Assembly (NCBI GenBank): GCA_963974055.1
Contig: CAXBCP010000035.1
Span: forward strand, 1-45,624
Length of the DNA stretch: 45,624 nt
Source: CAXBCP01 sp963974055
GTDB taxonomy: Bacteria > Pseudomonadota > Alphaproteobacteria > MPNO01 > UBA830
Direction: 5' to 3'
Program-made: the position numbers and the translations under genes
In this document: positions 1 to 7,377 of the stretch, in pieces
How positions within the stretch are numbered: the first letter of the stretch is position 1
How the letters are laid out: every line of letters begins with the position of its first letter
Notes under the pieces: generated by a model
Seen by the model: the letters and a program-made list of their open reading frames with translations, nothing else
The model's database searches: none
Told to the model about the DNA's origin: nothing

Positions 1-1475
1 TTCGACGATACTTCGGTCGTGCCGGTCGATGCCTGTTCGACGTTGGAGGCGATCTCCCGCGTGGCTTCGGTCTGTTGCTCGATCGCCTGGGCGGTGCTGG
101 CCGAAATCTCGTTGATCTCGCTGATCGTGGTCGTGATTTCGCGGATGGAAGCGACGGCTGAGTTGGTCGCGTTCTGGATGTCGCCGATCTGTTCGCCGAT
201 CTCTTCGGTCGCCTTGGCGGTCTGGTCCGCAAGGGATTTGACCTCGGTCGCGACGACCGCAAACCCTTTGCCGGCTTCGCCGGCGCGGGCCGCTTCGATC
301 GTGGCGTTCAGGGCCAGCAGGTTGGTCTGGCTCGCGATATCGTTGATGAGATTGACGACTTCGCCGATCTTCTGCGCGGCGCTCGACAGGCTTTCGACTT
401 CCTCGTTGGTCTTCTGTGCCTGCTCGACCGCGACGCTTGCGATTTCCGCGCTCTGTTTGATCTGGCGGCCGACCTCTTCGACAGAGGCGGTGAGTTCCTC
501 GGTCGCAGACGCGACGGACTGAACGTTTGTCGCGGTCTGTTCCGCCGCGGCGGCGATATTGCTGGATTGCTGGCTGGTTTCTTCGGCGGTCGCGGCCATG
601 GACTGCGAGGACGCTTCCATTTCGGTGGCTGCACCCGAGACCGACGAGACGATCTCCCGCACGCCTTCGCCGAACCGGACCTGCTCGGTCACGATGTTCC
701 AGGTCAGCATCGGGCCGAGATATTCCCCGTGATCGCTGGTGATGGCTGCGACTTCAAGCCGAAGGATGTGCTCTCCGAGATTGATGTTCGCGGAGAACGG
801 CAGGTTCGCCGGATCGGAGAGGATTTTCCGCTGGTGTTCCGGATGGGCATGAAAGATATCGATGCACTGGCCGAGAAGTTCGTCCGCGTTGCAGGGCAGC
901 AGGTCGTTCAGCGGAGTCAGGGTGTCGATACTGGTCTTGTTGACATAGGTGATCTTGAAGTCGACCGGATCCGTCATCATCACGTTGATCGGCATATTGT
1001 CGACCATGGTCATCAGGCGATTTGTTTCCTGCTTGGCTTTCTCGACTTCGGTTACGATTTCCCAGACCAGGCAGATCGAGACGTAGTTGCCGTCCTTGTC
1101 GTAAATCGGATTGACCCGGAGATCGAGAATCTCGTCGCCGAGCGTGATGTTCGTACGCCACGGCAGGTTGGACGGATCGGCGAGGATTTTCCGCTGGTGG
1201 TCCGGCTGTTTGTGGAAAATATCGATGCACTGACCGAGAATTTCCTCGGCTTTGCAGGGCAGCAGTCCTTCGATTTCTTTCAGCGTCTCGACGCTGGTGG
1301 TATTGATGTAGTCGATGGTGAGCGTATCGACGTCGCAGGTCATGACGTTCACCGGCATCGAGTCCAGCATCTGTTTGAGCGCGAAGAGATCCTTGGTGTC
1401 GGTGACCGGATCGTCCGACGCGATGGTCGTGTCCAGTTCGACGACTTCTGCAGTGTTCCTTCTAAATCCGAGCAT
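1..1475 (-). CDS. Soluble PAS-PAS methyl-accepting chemotaxis protein (3' end off window)
   Basis: This is a cytoplasmic chemoreceptor that would signal to CheA/CheW. The ATG at 1475 (protein begins MLGFRRNTAEVV) follows a GGAAA Shine-Dalgarno. About 491 residues are visible and the C-terminus is lost at the window edge. Two PAS-like domains (about residues 30-130 and 155-250) are internal duplicates: both contain a DIFH..P.HQRKIL.DP.NLP block. The MCP signalling domain follows, with the conserved hairpin tip (NDIASQTNLLALNATIEAAR, then GEAGKGFAVVATEVKSLA). There is no transmembrane segment and no HAMP domain, so it probably senses an internal signal such as redox or a bound cofactor. Its tip region is almost identical in DNA to the receptor gene at 33430-35415. 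The family call is certain; the ligand is unknown. Confidence 0.93.
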   Translation of the reverse strand, partial: MLGFRRNTAEVVELDTTIASDDPVTDTKDLFALKQMLDSMPVNVMTCDVDTLTIDYINTTSVETLKEIEGLLPCKAEEILGQCIDIFHKQPDHQRKILADPSNLPWRTNITLGDEILDLRVNPIYDKDGNYVSICLVWEIVTEVEKAKQETNRLMTMVDNMPINVMMTDPVDFKITYVNKTSIDTLTPLNDLLPCNADELLGQCIDIFHAHPEHQRKILSDPANLPFSANINLGEHILRLEVAAITSDHGEYLGPMLTWNIVTEQVRFGEGVREIVSSVSGAATEMEASSQSMAATAEETSQQSSNIAAAAEQTATNVQSVASATEELTASVEEVGRQIKQSAEIASVAVEQAQKTNEEVESLSSAAQKIGEVVNLINDIASQTNLLALNATIEAARAGEAGKGFAVVATEVKSLADQTAKATEEIGEQIGDIQNATNSAVASIREITTTISEINEISASTAQAIEQQTEATREIASNVEQASTGTTEVSS

Positions 1476-1640
1476 GAGCGTTTCCTATCACGGGGGCGGC
1501 GGCGATATTTGGCCTGAATTCCGATATCCAGTGGCATGTGTGTGTTTTGTATTACAGATGCATTTGAGACCGTTGTTGTTTAAAAACACTTAAAATTAAA
1601 CCTTTTCATTCAACCGACCGTCCGGGGCAGGGGGAGCGAG

Positions 1641-1808
1641 ATGGCGGCGCCGGGCCGGGAAGCCGCGGATCGGGAGAACGGAGTGAGGGAAGCAGCGTTG
1701 GAGAGACCGGATCGGGGCATCGGCGTTGCCGCCGCACGCGATATCGTGCAGGACGCATATGAAATAGGCGGCGATCTCGGCGCGGCTATGGCGATGACGG
1801 CCCGTTAG
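1641..1808 (+). CDS. Candidate small ORF, 55 aa, unknown function
   Basis: A 55-codon frame begins at ATG 1641 (MAAPGREAADRENGV) and stops at TAG 1806-1808. A GGGGGAG Shine-Dalgarno lies about 6 bases upstream, stronger than those of many sure genes in this window. The product is rich in Ala, Gly, Arg and acidic residues; its C-terminal half (RDIVQDAYEIGGDLGAAMAM) could form an amphipathic helix. It has no recognisable domain, signal peptide or membrane segment. It lies in an otherwise empty 340-base gap and ends 10 bases before the 3' end of the convergent zinc-finger gene. Codon use is fairly typical, with a few rare codons (AGG, AGA, ATA). It may be a real small protein or a chance frame. 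Confidence 0.35.
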   Translation: MAAPGREAADRENGVREAALERPDRGIGVAAARDIVQDAYEIGGDLGAAMAMTAR

Positions 1809-1817
1809 CGGTGGGGG

Positions 1818-2147
1818 CTAGCTTTTGCCGGACATGCAGTTGGCGCACAGGGGAGTATGGGGGAGCAGTTCCAGGCGTTTTTCGGGAATGTCCTCGTCGC
1901 ACTGGACGCATATTCCGAAATTGCCGTCTTCGATCCGTTTGAGCGCCGCCCTGATCTGTTGAATTTCCTTCTGGCCCTGAATTCCGAGGCCTTCAAGCAC
2001 TTCGTCGCCGGCGATTTCCGTGGCGCGTTCCTCGAAATCCGCCTCGGCGCCGTGTTCCTTGAGATCGCCGTCGATTTCGCTGAGCTTGGACGTCAGCACG
2101 GCGAGACGGGCTTCGAGGCGGGTTTTGAAACTGTTCACGTCAACCAT
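1818..2147 (-). CDS. DksA/TraR-family C4 zinc-finger protein
   Basis: A 109-residue member of the DksA/TraR family, which bind the secondary channel of RNA polymerase and alter promoter response to ppGpp. The four zinc ligands are intact: C80-x2-C83 and C101-x2-C104, in the typical frame GxCxxCxxxIPxxRLxxxPxxxxCxxC. The N-terminal part (about residues 5-75) is charged and predicted coiled-coil. At 109 residues it is shorter than DksA (about 150), resembling the short DksA-like or TraR-like paralogues of alphaproteobacteria, so it is probably not the main DksA. It stands alone. A TTGACA hexamer occurs upstream on the minus strand near 2213, but no good -10 partner is visible. Confidence 0.9.
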   Translation of the reverse strand: MVDVNSFKTRLEARLAVLTSKLSEIDGDLKEHGAEADFEERATEIAGDEVLEGLGIQGQKEIQQIRAALKRIEDGNFGICVQCDEDIPEKRLELLPHTPLCANCMSGKS

Positions 2148-2319
2148 AGTCGTTTTCCCGAATAAGAATACGGCCGCACATGTGTAAAGGGTGCGGGGTG
2201 AAAAAGAACTGTCAACAGTAGAATAGTGTCACACAAGTTCGACTTGCGCGAGTCTTGAAAAAGCCCGGCAACATGTTCCAGCTTATGCCGTAAATCGGCC
2301 GATTACATGGTTTTCGGCG

Positions 2320-3114
2320 TCAGGCAGCGGTCCAGCCGCCGTCGATCGGCAGGGTTACGCCGGTCACCATCGAGGACGCGGGACTTGCGAGGTATAAAAG
2401 CCCGCCGGCGAGTTCCCAGGGCTCGCCGAAACGGCCCATCGGCGTCGATGCTTCGATGGCGCCGACCAGGTCCGGGTTGGACTGCATGTAAGCGGCCCCG
2501 AAATTGGTGCGGAAAAAGGTCGGGGCGACGGCATTCACGCGGATGCCCTTATCCGCCCATTCGACGGCAAGGCCGCGCGTCACGTTGACCAGTGCGCCCT
2601 TGGTTGCCTGGTAGCCGATATGCGCAAACAGCCGGTTTCCGACCAGCCCGACGATCGAGGCCAGGTTGACGATACGCCCGTTGCCGTGGGCGAACATATG
2701 GGGAGCGGCGGCGCGACTGCCGAGCACGACGGCGGAAAGGTTGATCTCGACCACGCGGTCCCAGTCGTCGTCGGTCATGTCCACCGTCGGGCCGCGATGA
2801 CTGACCCCGGCGTTGTTCAGCAGGATATGCAGCCCGCCCAGGGCGTCGGCGGCGTCGTCTATGGTTTTCTTCACGGCGGCGCGGTCGGCGACGTCGAGCT
2901 GAAGCGCAACCGCATGGCCGCCGCCCGCGACGATCTCTGCGACGACGGCATCCGCCTTGTCCTTGTCGATATCGGTCACCGCGACGGACGCGCCGGCATT
3001 GGCATAGGTCAGCGCCCCGATCCGCCCGAAGCCGTCTCCGCCGCCGGTGACGAAGGCGACGTCGCCTGCAATGCCGAAGAGTTTGTCGATGGAAAGGTCT
3101 TCATAGGCATTCAT
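2320..3114 (-). CDS. Short-chain dehydrogenase/reductase (SDR), NAD-type
   Basis: A 264-residue classical SDR oxidising or reducing an alcohol/ketone with NAD(P)(H). Visible motifs are the cofactor loop TGGGDGFG (23-30), NNAG (100-103), catalytic Ser153 and the YQATK catalytic pair (Y168, K172). The C-terminus ends in the usual IDGGW. Acidic residues after beta-2 (TDID, about 47-50) favour NAD(H) over NADP(H). Its ATG overlaps the stop codon of the upstream MFS gene (ATGA, 3111-3114), so the two are translationally coupled. The likely role is oxidation of a compound imported by that transporter. The substrate cannot be read from sequence. Confidence 0.92.
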   Translation of the reverse strand: MNAYEDLSIDKLFGIAGDVAFVTGGGDGFGRIGALTYANAGASVAVTDIDKDKADAVVAEIVAGGGHAVALQLDVADRAAVKKTIDDAADALGGLHILLNNAGVSHRGPTVDMTDDDWDRVVEINLSAVVLGSRAAAPHMFAHGNGRIVNLASIVGLVGNRLFAHIGYQATKGALVNVTRGLAVEWADKGIRVNAVAPTFFRTNFGAAYMQSNPDLVGAIEASTPMGRFGEPWELAGGLLYLASPASSMVTGVTLPIDGGWTAA

Positions 3115-4295
3115 GTCTTTTCTCCCTGTTGGGGCGGCGTGGCCTGATTTCCGAGAATCCGGATAAGAACAATGCCCATTATGCCGACAATCCCCACGAT
3201 GATCGCCCCCATGACGAAGAAACCGGTGGCGAGCGAGGTTGCACCGACGACCGCCCCCATGAAGACCGGTACTGCGAGCGATGCGGTCCTGTTCATGGTT
3301 GCGCGCAGGCCGACGCTCAGTCCCTGCTGCGCCGTGCCGGCGCCGCGGGTCAGTACTGTCAGGATCATTGGAAACGCCGTGCCGGAACAGATGCCGGTGG
3401 CGCAGGCAATCGCCCAGAGCGACCAGAACCCCGTAAAGAGCGGGGCGAGGCAGAACGTCGCCGTCGCCAGCGCCGTGCCCGCCAGCACCAGCCAGTGGGG
3501 CGCCATCCAGCGCGACAGCCGGCCGACCGTCAGTCCCGCGACACTGCCCGCCAGGGCGATGCTGCCGACGATGAACCCGATTTCGCCGCCGCTGAAGTCG
3601 ATGCTTTCCAGATACACGGCAAGAAACGTGTGGCGCATCGCATAGGTGCCGGCCAGCACCGCGGAGACGACGATGACATAGGCGACCATCGGCACTTTCA
3701 GGAGGCCGAACCCGGCGGCGTAATGGGCCCAGCGGGGGATGAATTCATGCAGTGTGACCTTTGCAACCGACCCTGAATCGATCGATTTCGGCACGGCGGC
3801 GATGGTCGCTACGAAGGCCATCGACCAGGCGGAGACCATCATAAATGCGCCCCAGGGGCCGAGATGCTGCCAGGCCATCCCGGCGAGAAACGGGCCGAGG
3901 AAATTTCCGAGCGTCGCAAGAAACGAGAACCGTCCCATCATCTCCGGGGCGCCCTCGGTCATCCGGCCGACCAGCGCCTGCGCCCCGATCCAGCAGGTCA
4001 GGTGCAGGAAGCCGACAATCACCTGAAGGACGAGAATTCCGCCGATGGTCGGGAAAAGAGGATACAGCAGAACCAGTGCGCTGCCCGTAACGCCAAGCGC
4101 CATGGTGACGCGCCGCGCACCGAGGCGGTCCATGATGGCGCCGGTCTGGATCGAGAAAAACATCGCCATGAGCGCCCGCATCGCGATCGCCATGCCGATC
4201 CAGAATGCGCTTGCCCCGATATCGAGCGCCCAGAGCGGGACGAGCAGCGTCATCATGGGAATCTGGCTGAGGCTGAAAAAACCCGTAGCAAACAC
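3111..4295 (-). CDS. Major facilitator superfamily (MFS) transporter
   Basis: A roughly 394-residue inner-membrane permease with about 12 hydrophobic segments. It has a Gly/Arg-rich loop between TM2 and TM3 (MDRLGARRVT) typical of MFS proteins. The start is uncertain: GTG 4295 gives a protein beginning in TM1 with little N-terminal tail. The same frame stays open further upstream (RLIATPPAAPDSPVATPFGR) but I find no ATG, GTG or TTG there, only an ATT. It is the first gene of an MFS-SDR pair with a 4-base overlap, and it diverges from the TauD/TfdA-like dioxygenase at 4439. It is probably a catabolic uptake carrier; efflux cannot be excluded. Confidence 0.9.
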   Translation of the reverse strand: MFATGFFSLSQIPMMTLLVPLWALDIGASAFWIGMAIAMRALMAMFFSIQTGAIMDRLGARRVTMALGVTGSALVLLYPLFPTIGGILVLQVIVGFLHLTCWIGAQALVGRMTEGAPEMMGRFSFLATLGNFLGPFLAGMAWQHLGPWGAFMMVSAWSMAFVATIAAVPKSIDSGSVAKVTLHEFIPRWAHYAAGFGLLKVPMVAYVIVVSAVLAGTYAMRHTFLAVYLESIDFSGGEIGFIVGSIALAGSVAGLTVGRLSRWMAPHWLVLAGTALATATFCLAPLFTGFWSLWAIACATGICSGTAFPMILTVLTRGAGTAQQGLSVGLRATMNRTASLAVPVFMGAVVGATSLATGFFVMGAIIVGIVGIMGIVLIRILGNQATPPQQGEKT

Positions 4296-4438
4296 CGCAG
4301 CGCGGCCGAACGGCGTTGCGACGGGGGAATCTGGAGCGGCGGGAGGCGTTGCGATGAGCCGTGTCCTGTGAATTGCGCTGTAACGTCCGGACGAATATAG
4401 TTCGGTTACTAAGTATCTGTTACGGGAAAGATAACGCT

Positions 4439-5281
4439 ATGGCGACAATGATCGCAGAAATAAAAGTGAACCCGCTATCCGACGCACTTGGGGCGGAAAT
4501 TATCGGCGTCGACCTGTCGAAGCCGCTGGACGCGGCGACGGCGAAAGCGGTGGAGGACGCCTGGCACGAGCATATCGTGCTGGTTTTCCGCGATCAGGAA
4601 ATGTCGAACGAAGATCAGGTCCGGTTCTGCAGCCATTACGGCGAGCTTGAAGAAGTCCGCACCGGCAATTACGCCAAGGAGGACATGAAGCACACGATGC
4701 TGATCAGCAATGTCACCGATACCGGCCTGATGACGGCGCTGGAAAACGGCGACATGTGGTTCCATTCCGACCAGTGCTATTACGAATACCCGTGCAAGGC
4801 GTCGACGCTCTATGCGGTTGAGGTACCGTCGGTTGGCGGCAATACGCTGTTCGCCAATTGTTATACGGCGTGGGAGACCCTGCCGGCGGAACTGCGCGAA
4901 AAGCTCGACGGGCTGAAGGGCCATCATATTTACGATTTTGCCGGCAACCCGATGAAGCTGGAGAGCAAGATCGATCCCGATTCGCCGCAGCATCTTCACC
5001 CCGTGGCGCGGACCCACCCGGCGACCGGGCGCAAGGCGCTGTATGTGAACCGGCTGATGACGGATTACATCGAAGGTCTGCCGCGGGAAGAGAGCGACGC
5101 GATACTCCAGGAACTGTTCGCCCACGGCGAAGACCCGCGTTTCGTCTATGAACACGTCTGGCGGGTCGGCGATTTCGTCATGTGGGACAACCGCTGTTCC
5201 ATGCATGCGCGCACGGATTTCGATCCGAGTGAACGACGCATGATGCGCCGTATTACGGTAAAGGGCGAAGCGGTCCGGTAA
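4439..5281 (+). CDS. TauD/TfdA-family Fe(II)/2-oxoglutarate dioxygenase
   Basis: A 280-residue non-haem iron oxygenase that would hydroxylate a substrate while decarboxylating 2-oxoglutarate to succinate. The iron triad is complete: H109-x-D111 (WFHSDQ) and distal H256 (CSMHARTD). A following arginine (R267 or R270) should bind the 2-oxoglutarate carboxylate. I place the start at ATG 4439 (MATMIAEIKV) because GGGAAAG at 4424-4430 is a good ribosome site; an in-frame upstream start at 4361 lacks one. It resembles alpha-ketoglutarate-dependent 2,4-D/taurine dioxygenases. It is divergent from the MFS-SDR pair and upstream of a LysR regulator, which suggests a small catabolic locus. The substrate is unknown. 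Confidence 0.93.
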   Translation: MATMIAEIKVNPLSDALGAEIIGVDLSKPLDAATAKAVEDAWHEHIVLVFRDQEMSNEDQVRFCSHYGELEEVRTGNYAKEDMKHTMLISNVTDTGLMTALENGDMWFHSDQCYYEYPCKASTLYAVEVPSVGGNTLFANCYTAWETLPAELREKLDGLKGHHIYDFAGNPMKLESKIDPDSPQHLHPVARTHPATGRKALYVNRLMTDYIEGLPREESDAILQELFAHGEDPRFVYEHVWRVGDFVMWDNRCSMHARTDFDPSERRMMRRITVKGEAVR

Positions 5282-5420
5282 TCGGCTGCGCCTTTACGCT
5301 CGGCTGACCTGATCGGTTCTTCGGCTTTTTCCGGTCTTGGGTATAGCGAATACGCGGCTTGGTCGTTCCGCCCGTTTTTGAATTGGTGCCGCTCTGCAAA
5401 ATTCAGCGCAAATGCCGTTG

Positions 5421-5461
5421 CGGTATGGAAGCGTATTCATGTATATAAAAAACATATACCG
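5421..5461 (+). promoter_or_regulatory. Inverted repeat CGGTAT...ATACCG upstream of LysR gene
   Basis: CGGTAT at 5421-5426 is mirrored by ATACCG at 5456-5461, with an AT-rich centre (GTATATAAAA) that could hold a -10 element. It ends 12 bases before the LysR start codon, a usual place for an autoregulatory operator. The same half-sites recur upstream of the diiron gene (6423-6428 and 6474-6479). Confidence 0.4.
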
Positions 5462-5473
5462 AGAGTGCGCAGA

Positions 5474-6394
5474 ATGGATGTCCGGCAGCTTCGCTATTTT
5501 TCCGAGATTGTCGCCGCGAAAAGTTTCACGCGCGCGGCCGACCGGGTGCGCGTGGCGCAGCCGGCGCTCGGTCTTCAGATCCGCAAACTGGAAGACGAGC
5601 TTGGTGTAACCCTGCTGCACCGCCATTCGCGCGGGGTGGAGCCGACCGAGGCCGGCGTGGTTCTGCTGCGGCACGCGAATGCGATCCTGAAACAGATCGA
5701 GCAGGCCCGGAGCGAGGTCATGGATTTGTCGGGGCCGCCGCGGGGAAATATCGTGCTCGGTATCACACCGACGGTGAGCGCCCTGCTGGCTACCCGGCTT
5801 GTCCGGACCTGCCGGGATTCATATCCCGGTATTGCCCTGAATATTTTCGAAGGGCTGAGCGAGGAGATCATGCACCGGCTCGACGCGAACTCGCTCGATA
5901 TGGGCTTCTCCTATAATCCCGGCGCGGCGAGCGCAATCGTCAGCGAACCTTTACTGACCGAAGGCCTGTATCTGGTCGGTGCGGCCGGGGCGGACGACCC
6001 CGGCGACAAGGTGCCGTTCGCCGAGGTATGCAAACGCAGCCTGATATTGCCGAGCCGGGGCTTCGGGCTGCGCGACTGGGTGGAAGATACGGCCCGCAAC
6101 CGGGACCTGACGGTCGACGTTGCGTTCGAAGTCGATGCCGTCGCCACCCAGCGCGAACTGGTGGAGGGCGGTCTCGGATGCACGGTGCTGCCCTACGGCG
6201 CGGTGCAGCGATCCGTCGACGGGGGGCGGCTTTTCGCGGCCGAGATCGTGCGGCCTAAAATATCACGTACCCTGCATTTCGCGTATTCGGCCGCCCATAC
6301 CGACAACAAGGCGAGCCGCGCCGTGCGCGAAGTCATCGACCGGGTCATCGCCGAGAGCATTGCGGAAAGCAGCGGGCGTCTCCGTGCGCCCTGA
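5474..6394 (+). CDS. LysR-family transcriptional regulator
   Basis: A 306-residue LysR-type regulator. The N-terminal winged helix-turn-helix (MDVRQLRYFSEIVAAKSFTR, then AAdrVrVAQPALGLQIRKLE) occupies about residues 1-60. The effector-binding domain begins near residue 90 (GNIVLGITPTVS). I chose ATG 5474 because the LysR family begins with M-x-x-x-Q-L-R-x-F; the frame is open further upstream but carries no motif. It lies between the dioxygenase and the diiron-protein gene, all on the plus strand. It probably controls one or both neighbouring units; the inverted repeat at 5421-5461 is a candidate self-operator. Confidence 0.93.
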   Translation: MDVRQLRYFSEIVAAKSFTRAADRVRVAQPALGLQIRKLEDELGVTLLHRHSRGVEPTEAGVVLLRHANAILKQIEQARSEVMDLSGPPRGNIVLGITPTVSALLATRLVRTCRDSYPGIALNIFEGLSEEIMHRLDANSLDMGFSYNPGAASAIVSEPLLTEGLYLVGAAGADDPGDKVPFAEVCKRSLILPSRGFGLRDWVEDTARNRDLTVDVAFEVDAVATQRELVEGGLGCTVLPYGAVQRSVDGGRLFAAEIVRPKISRTLHFAYSAAHTDNKASRAVREVIDRVIAESIAESSGRLRAP

Positions 6395-6422
6395 CCCGGG
6401 AAATTCACGGTCGATATCGTAA

Positions 6423-6479
6423 CGGTATGTCGTATTGGAAAACCTGATGGAAGCTATCGCAGAAGAGTTTTTGATACCG
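6423..6479 (+). promoter_or_regulatory. Possible LysR operator upstream of the diiron-protein gene
   Basis: CGGTAT (6423-6428) and ATACCG (6474-6479) repeat the half-sites found upstream of the LysR gene, though the spacer is 45 rather than 29 bases. The pair lies 54-110 bases before the ATG at 6533. It is suggestive only, because each half is just 6 bases. Confidence 0.3.
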
Positions 6480-6532
6480 GCGTCTGCAAAATCGTAAAAT
6501 CCGAGACAAGCAAGCAACAAGGGAGAATTCAT

Positions 6533-7279
6533 ATGAGCACCAAATCAGTGATCGCTGGGATCGACAAGGCTGTCGATAATTTTTCGAAGCAGAACCGGAT
6601 GCTGAACGAGCCGATGACCAAGGGGCGGGCATACACGTTCGTCATGCAGCATCGTCTGAATACACGGCAACGGAATTCGGTCCTCAAACTCCGGGTCGCG
6701 ACGAATACGCCGGAATGGGACGTCAAAATAGATATTCTCGAAGCGTGCTTCGAGGAGCTGGTCTCCGACGCAGAACACGGCGACGGCCGGCCGCACTGGA
6801 AGGTGCTTGAAGATCTCGGCGTCGATTGCGGCATGCGTCGGGCGCAGATCTCGAACGCCAAGCCGTTGCCGTCGACCCGCCTGTGCTGGCGGGCATGGGA
6901 CGGCCTGATGAGCAATCGTCACTGGTTGCTGGGGCTGATGGCAAATACCTGTGCGGAACGCGCGAACATTCCCGGCTACGGCAAGGGCGAGGTCCGCAAG
7001 CGGGGCTGGTTCGGCAACGAGAACCGCCGCTGGGGCAAGCTGTTCGGTCTCACCGAGGAACAGCGTCTGTTTTTCGGCATGCATTCCGAGGCGGATATCA
7101 AGCATTCCGATCTCGGCTGGAAGACCGTCGCCAAACACGCGACGAATCTTCACATGGAAGACGAGGTCGTCGATGCCTGCGAGGAAAACCTGATCGTCTG
7201 GGACCATTATCTCAACGGGATCGCGGATGCGGGCGATGCGCTGGACAAAAAGATGGGCTGGAGTCAAAAGGTGAAGTAG
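6533..7279 (+). CDS. Haem-oxygenase-like diiron protein (CADD/TenA/PqqC-fold family)
   Basis: A 248-residue all-helical protein whose full set of possible iron ligands matches the haem-oxygenase-like diiron oxidase/oxygenase family (CADD, UndA, BesC, SznF). These are E75-x6-H82, E142, and H184-x3-D188-x2-H191, the same order and spacing as the CADD ligands. Members activate O2 on amino acids, fatty acids or aromatic precursors. The ATG at 6533 has a GGGAG ribosome site at 6521-6525. It follows a LysR gene and is separated by a strong terminator from the Pht5-like gene. It is not PqqC, whose residues differ and whose partner genes are absent. The exact substrate is unknown; fold and metal site are well supported. 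Confidence 0.8.
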   Translation: MSTKSVIAGIDKAVDNFSKQNRMLNEPMTKGRAYTFVMQHRLNTRQRNSVLKLRVATNTPEWDVKIDILEACFEELVSDAEHGDGRPHWKVLEDLGVDCGMRRAQISNAKPLPSTRLCWRAWDGLMSNRHWLLGLMANTCAERANIPGYGKGEVRKRGWFGNENRRWGKLFGLTEEQRLFFGMHSEADIKHSDLGWKTVAKHATNLHMEDEVVDACEENLIVWDHYLNGIADAGDALDKKMGWSQKVK

Positions 7280-7313
7280 CGTTCAGGCGCAACCGCACCG
7301 ATTGCCAACAAGA

Positions 7314-7352
7314 AAAATTGCCGGGGGTTGCTAATGCCCCCGGCAATTTTGG
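7314..7352 (+). terminator. Rho-independent terminator between diiron-protein and Pht5-like genes
   Basis: A 14-bp perfect stem (7314-7327 pairing with 7337-7350, GC core CCGGGGG/CCCCCGG) with a 9-base loop TTGCTAATG, ending in TTTTGGTT. Flanking A and T runs make it work in either direction, but the gene layout suggests plus-strand use. The next start codon is only about 28 bases beyond it. Confidence 0.85.
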
Positions 7353-7377
7353 TTAAAAATAAGAGAGGACCCCCGCG

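Noticed and set aside
4561..4580. Second sigma-54 promoter (TGGCACG in the dioxygenase gene)
   Set aside because: The GC element at -12 is missing, and it lies inside coding sequence.
6533..7279. Calling the diiron-like protein PqqC or a thiaminase TenA
   Set aside because: The ligand pattern E-x6-H, E, H-x3-D-x2-H is that of metal-binding CADD-type proteins; no pqq or thi genes are near.
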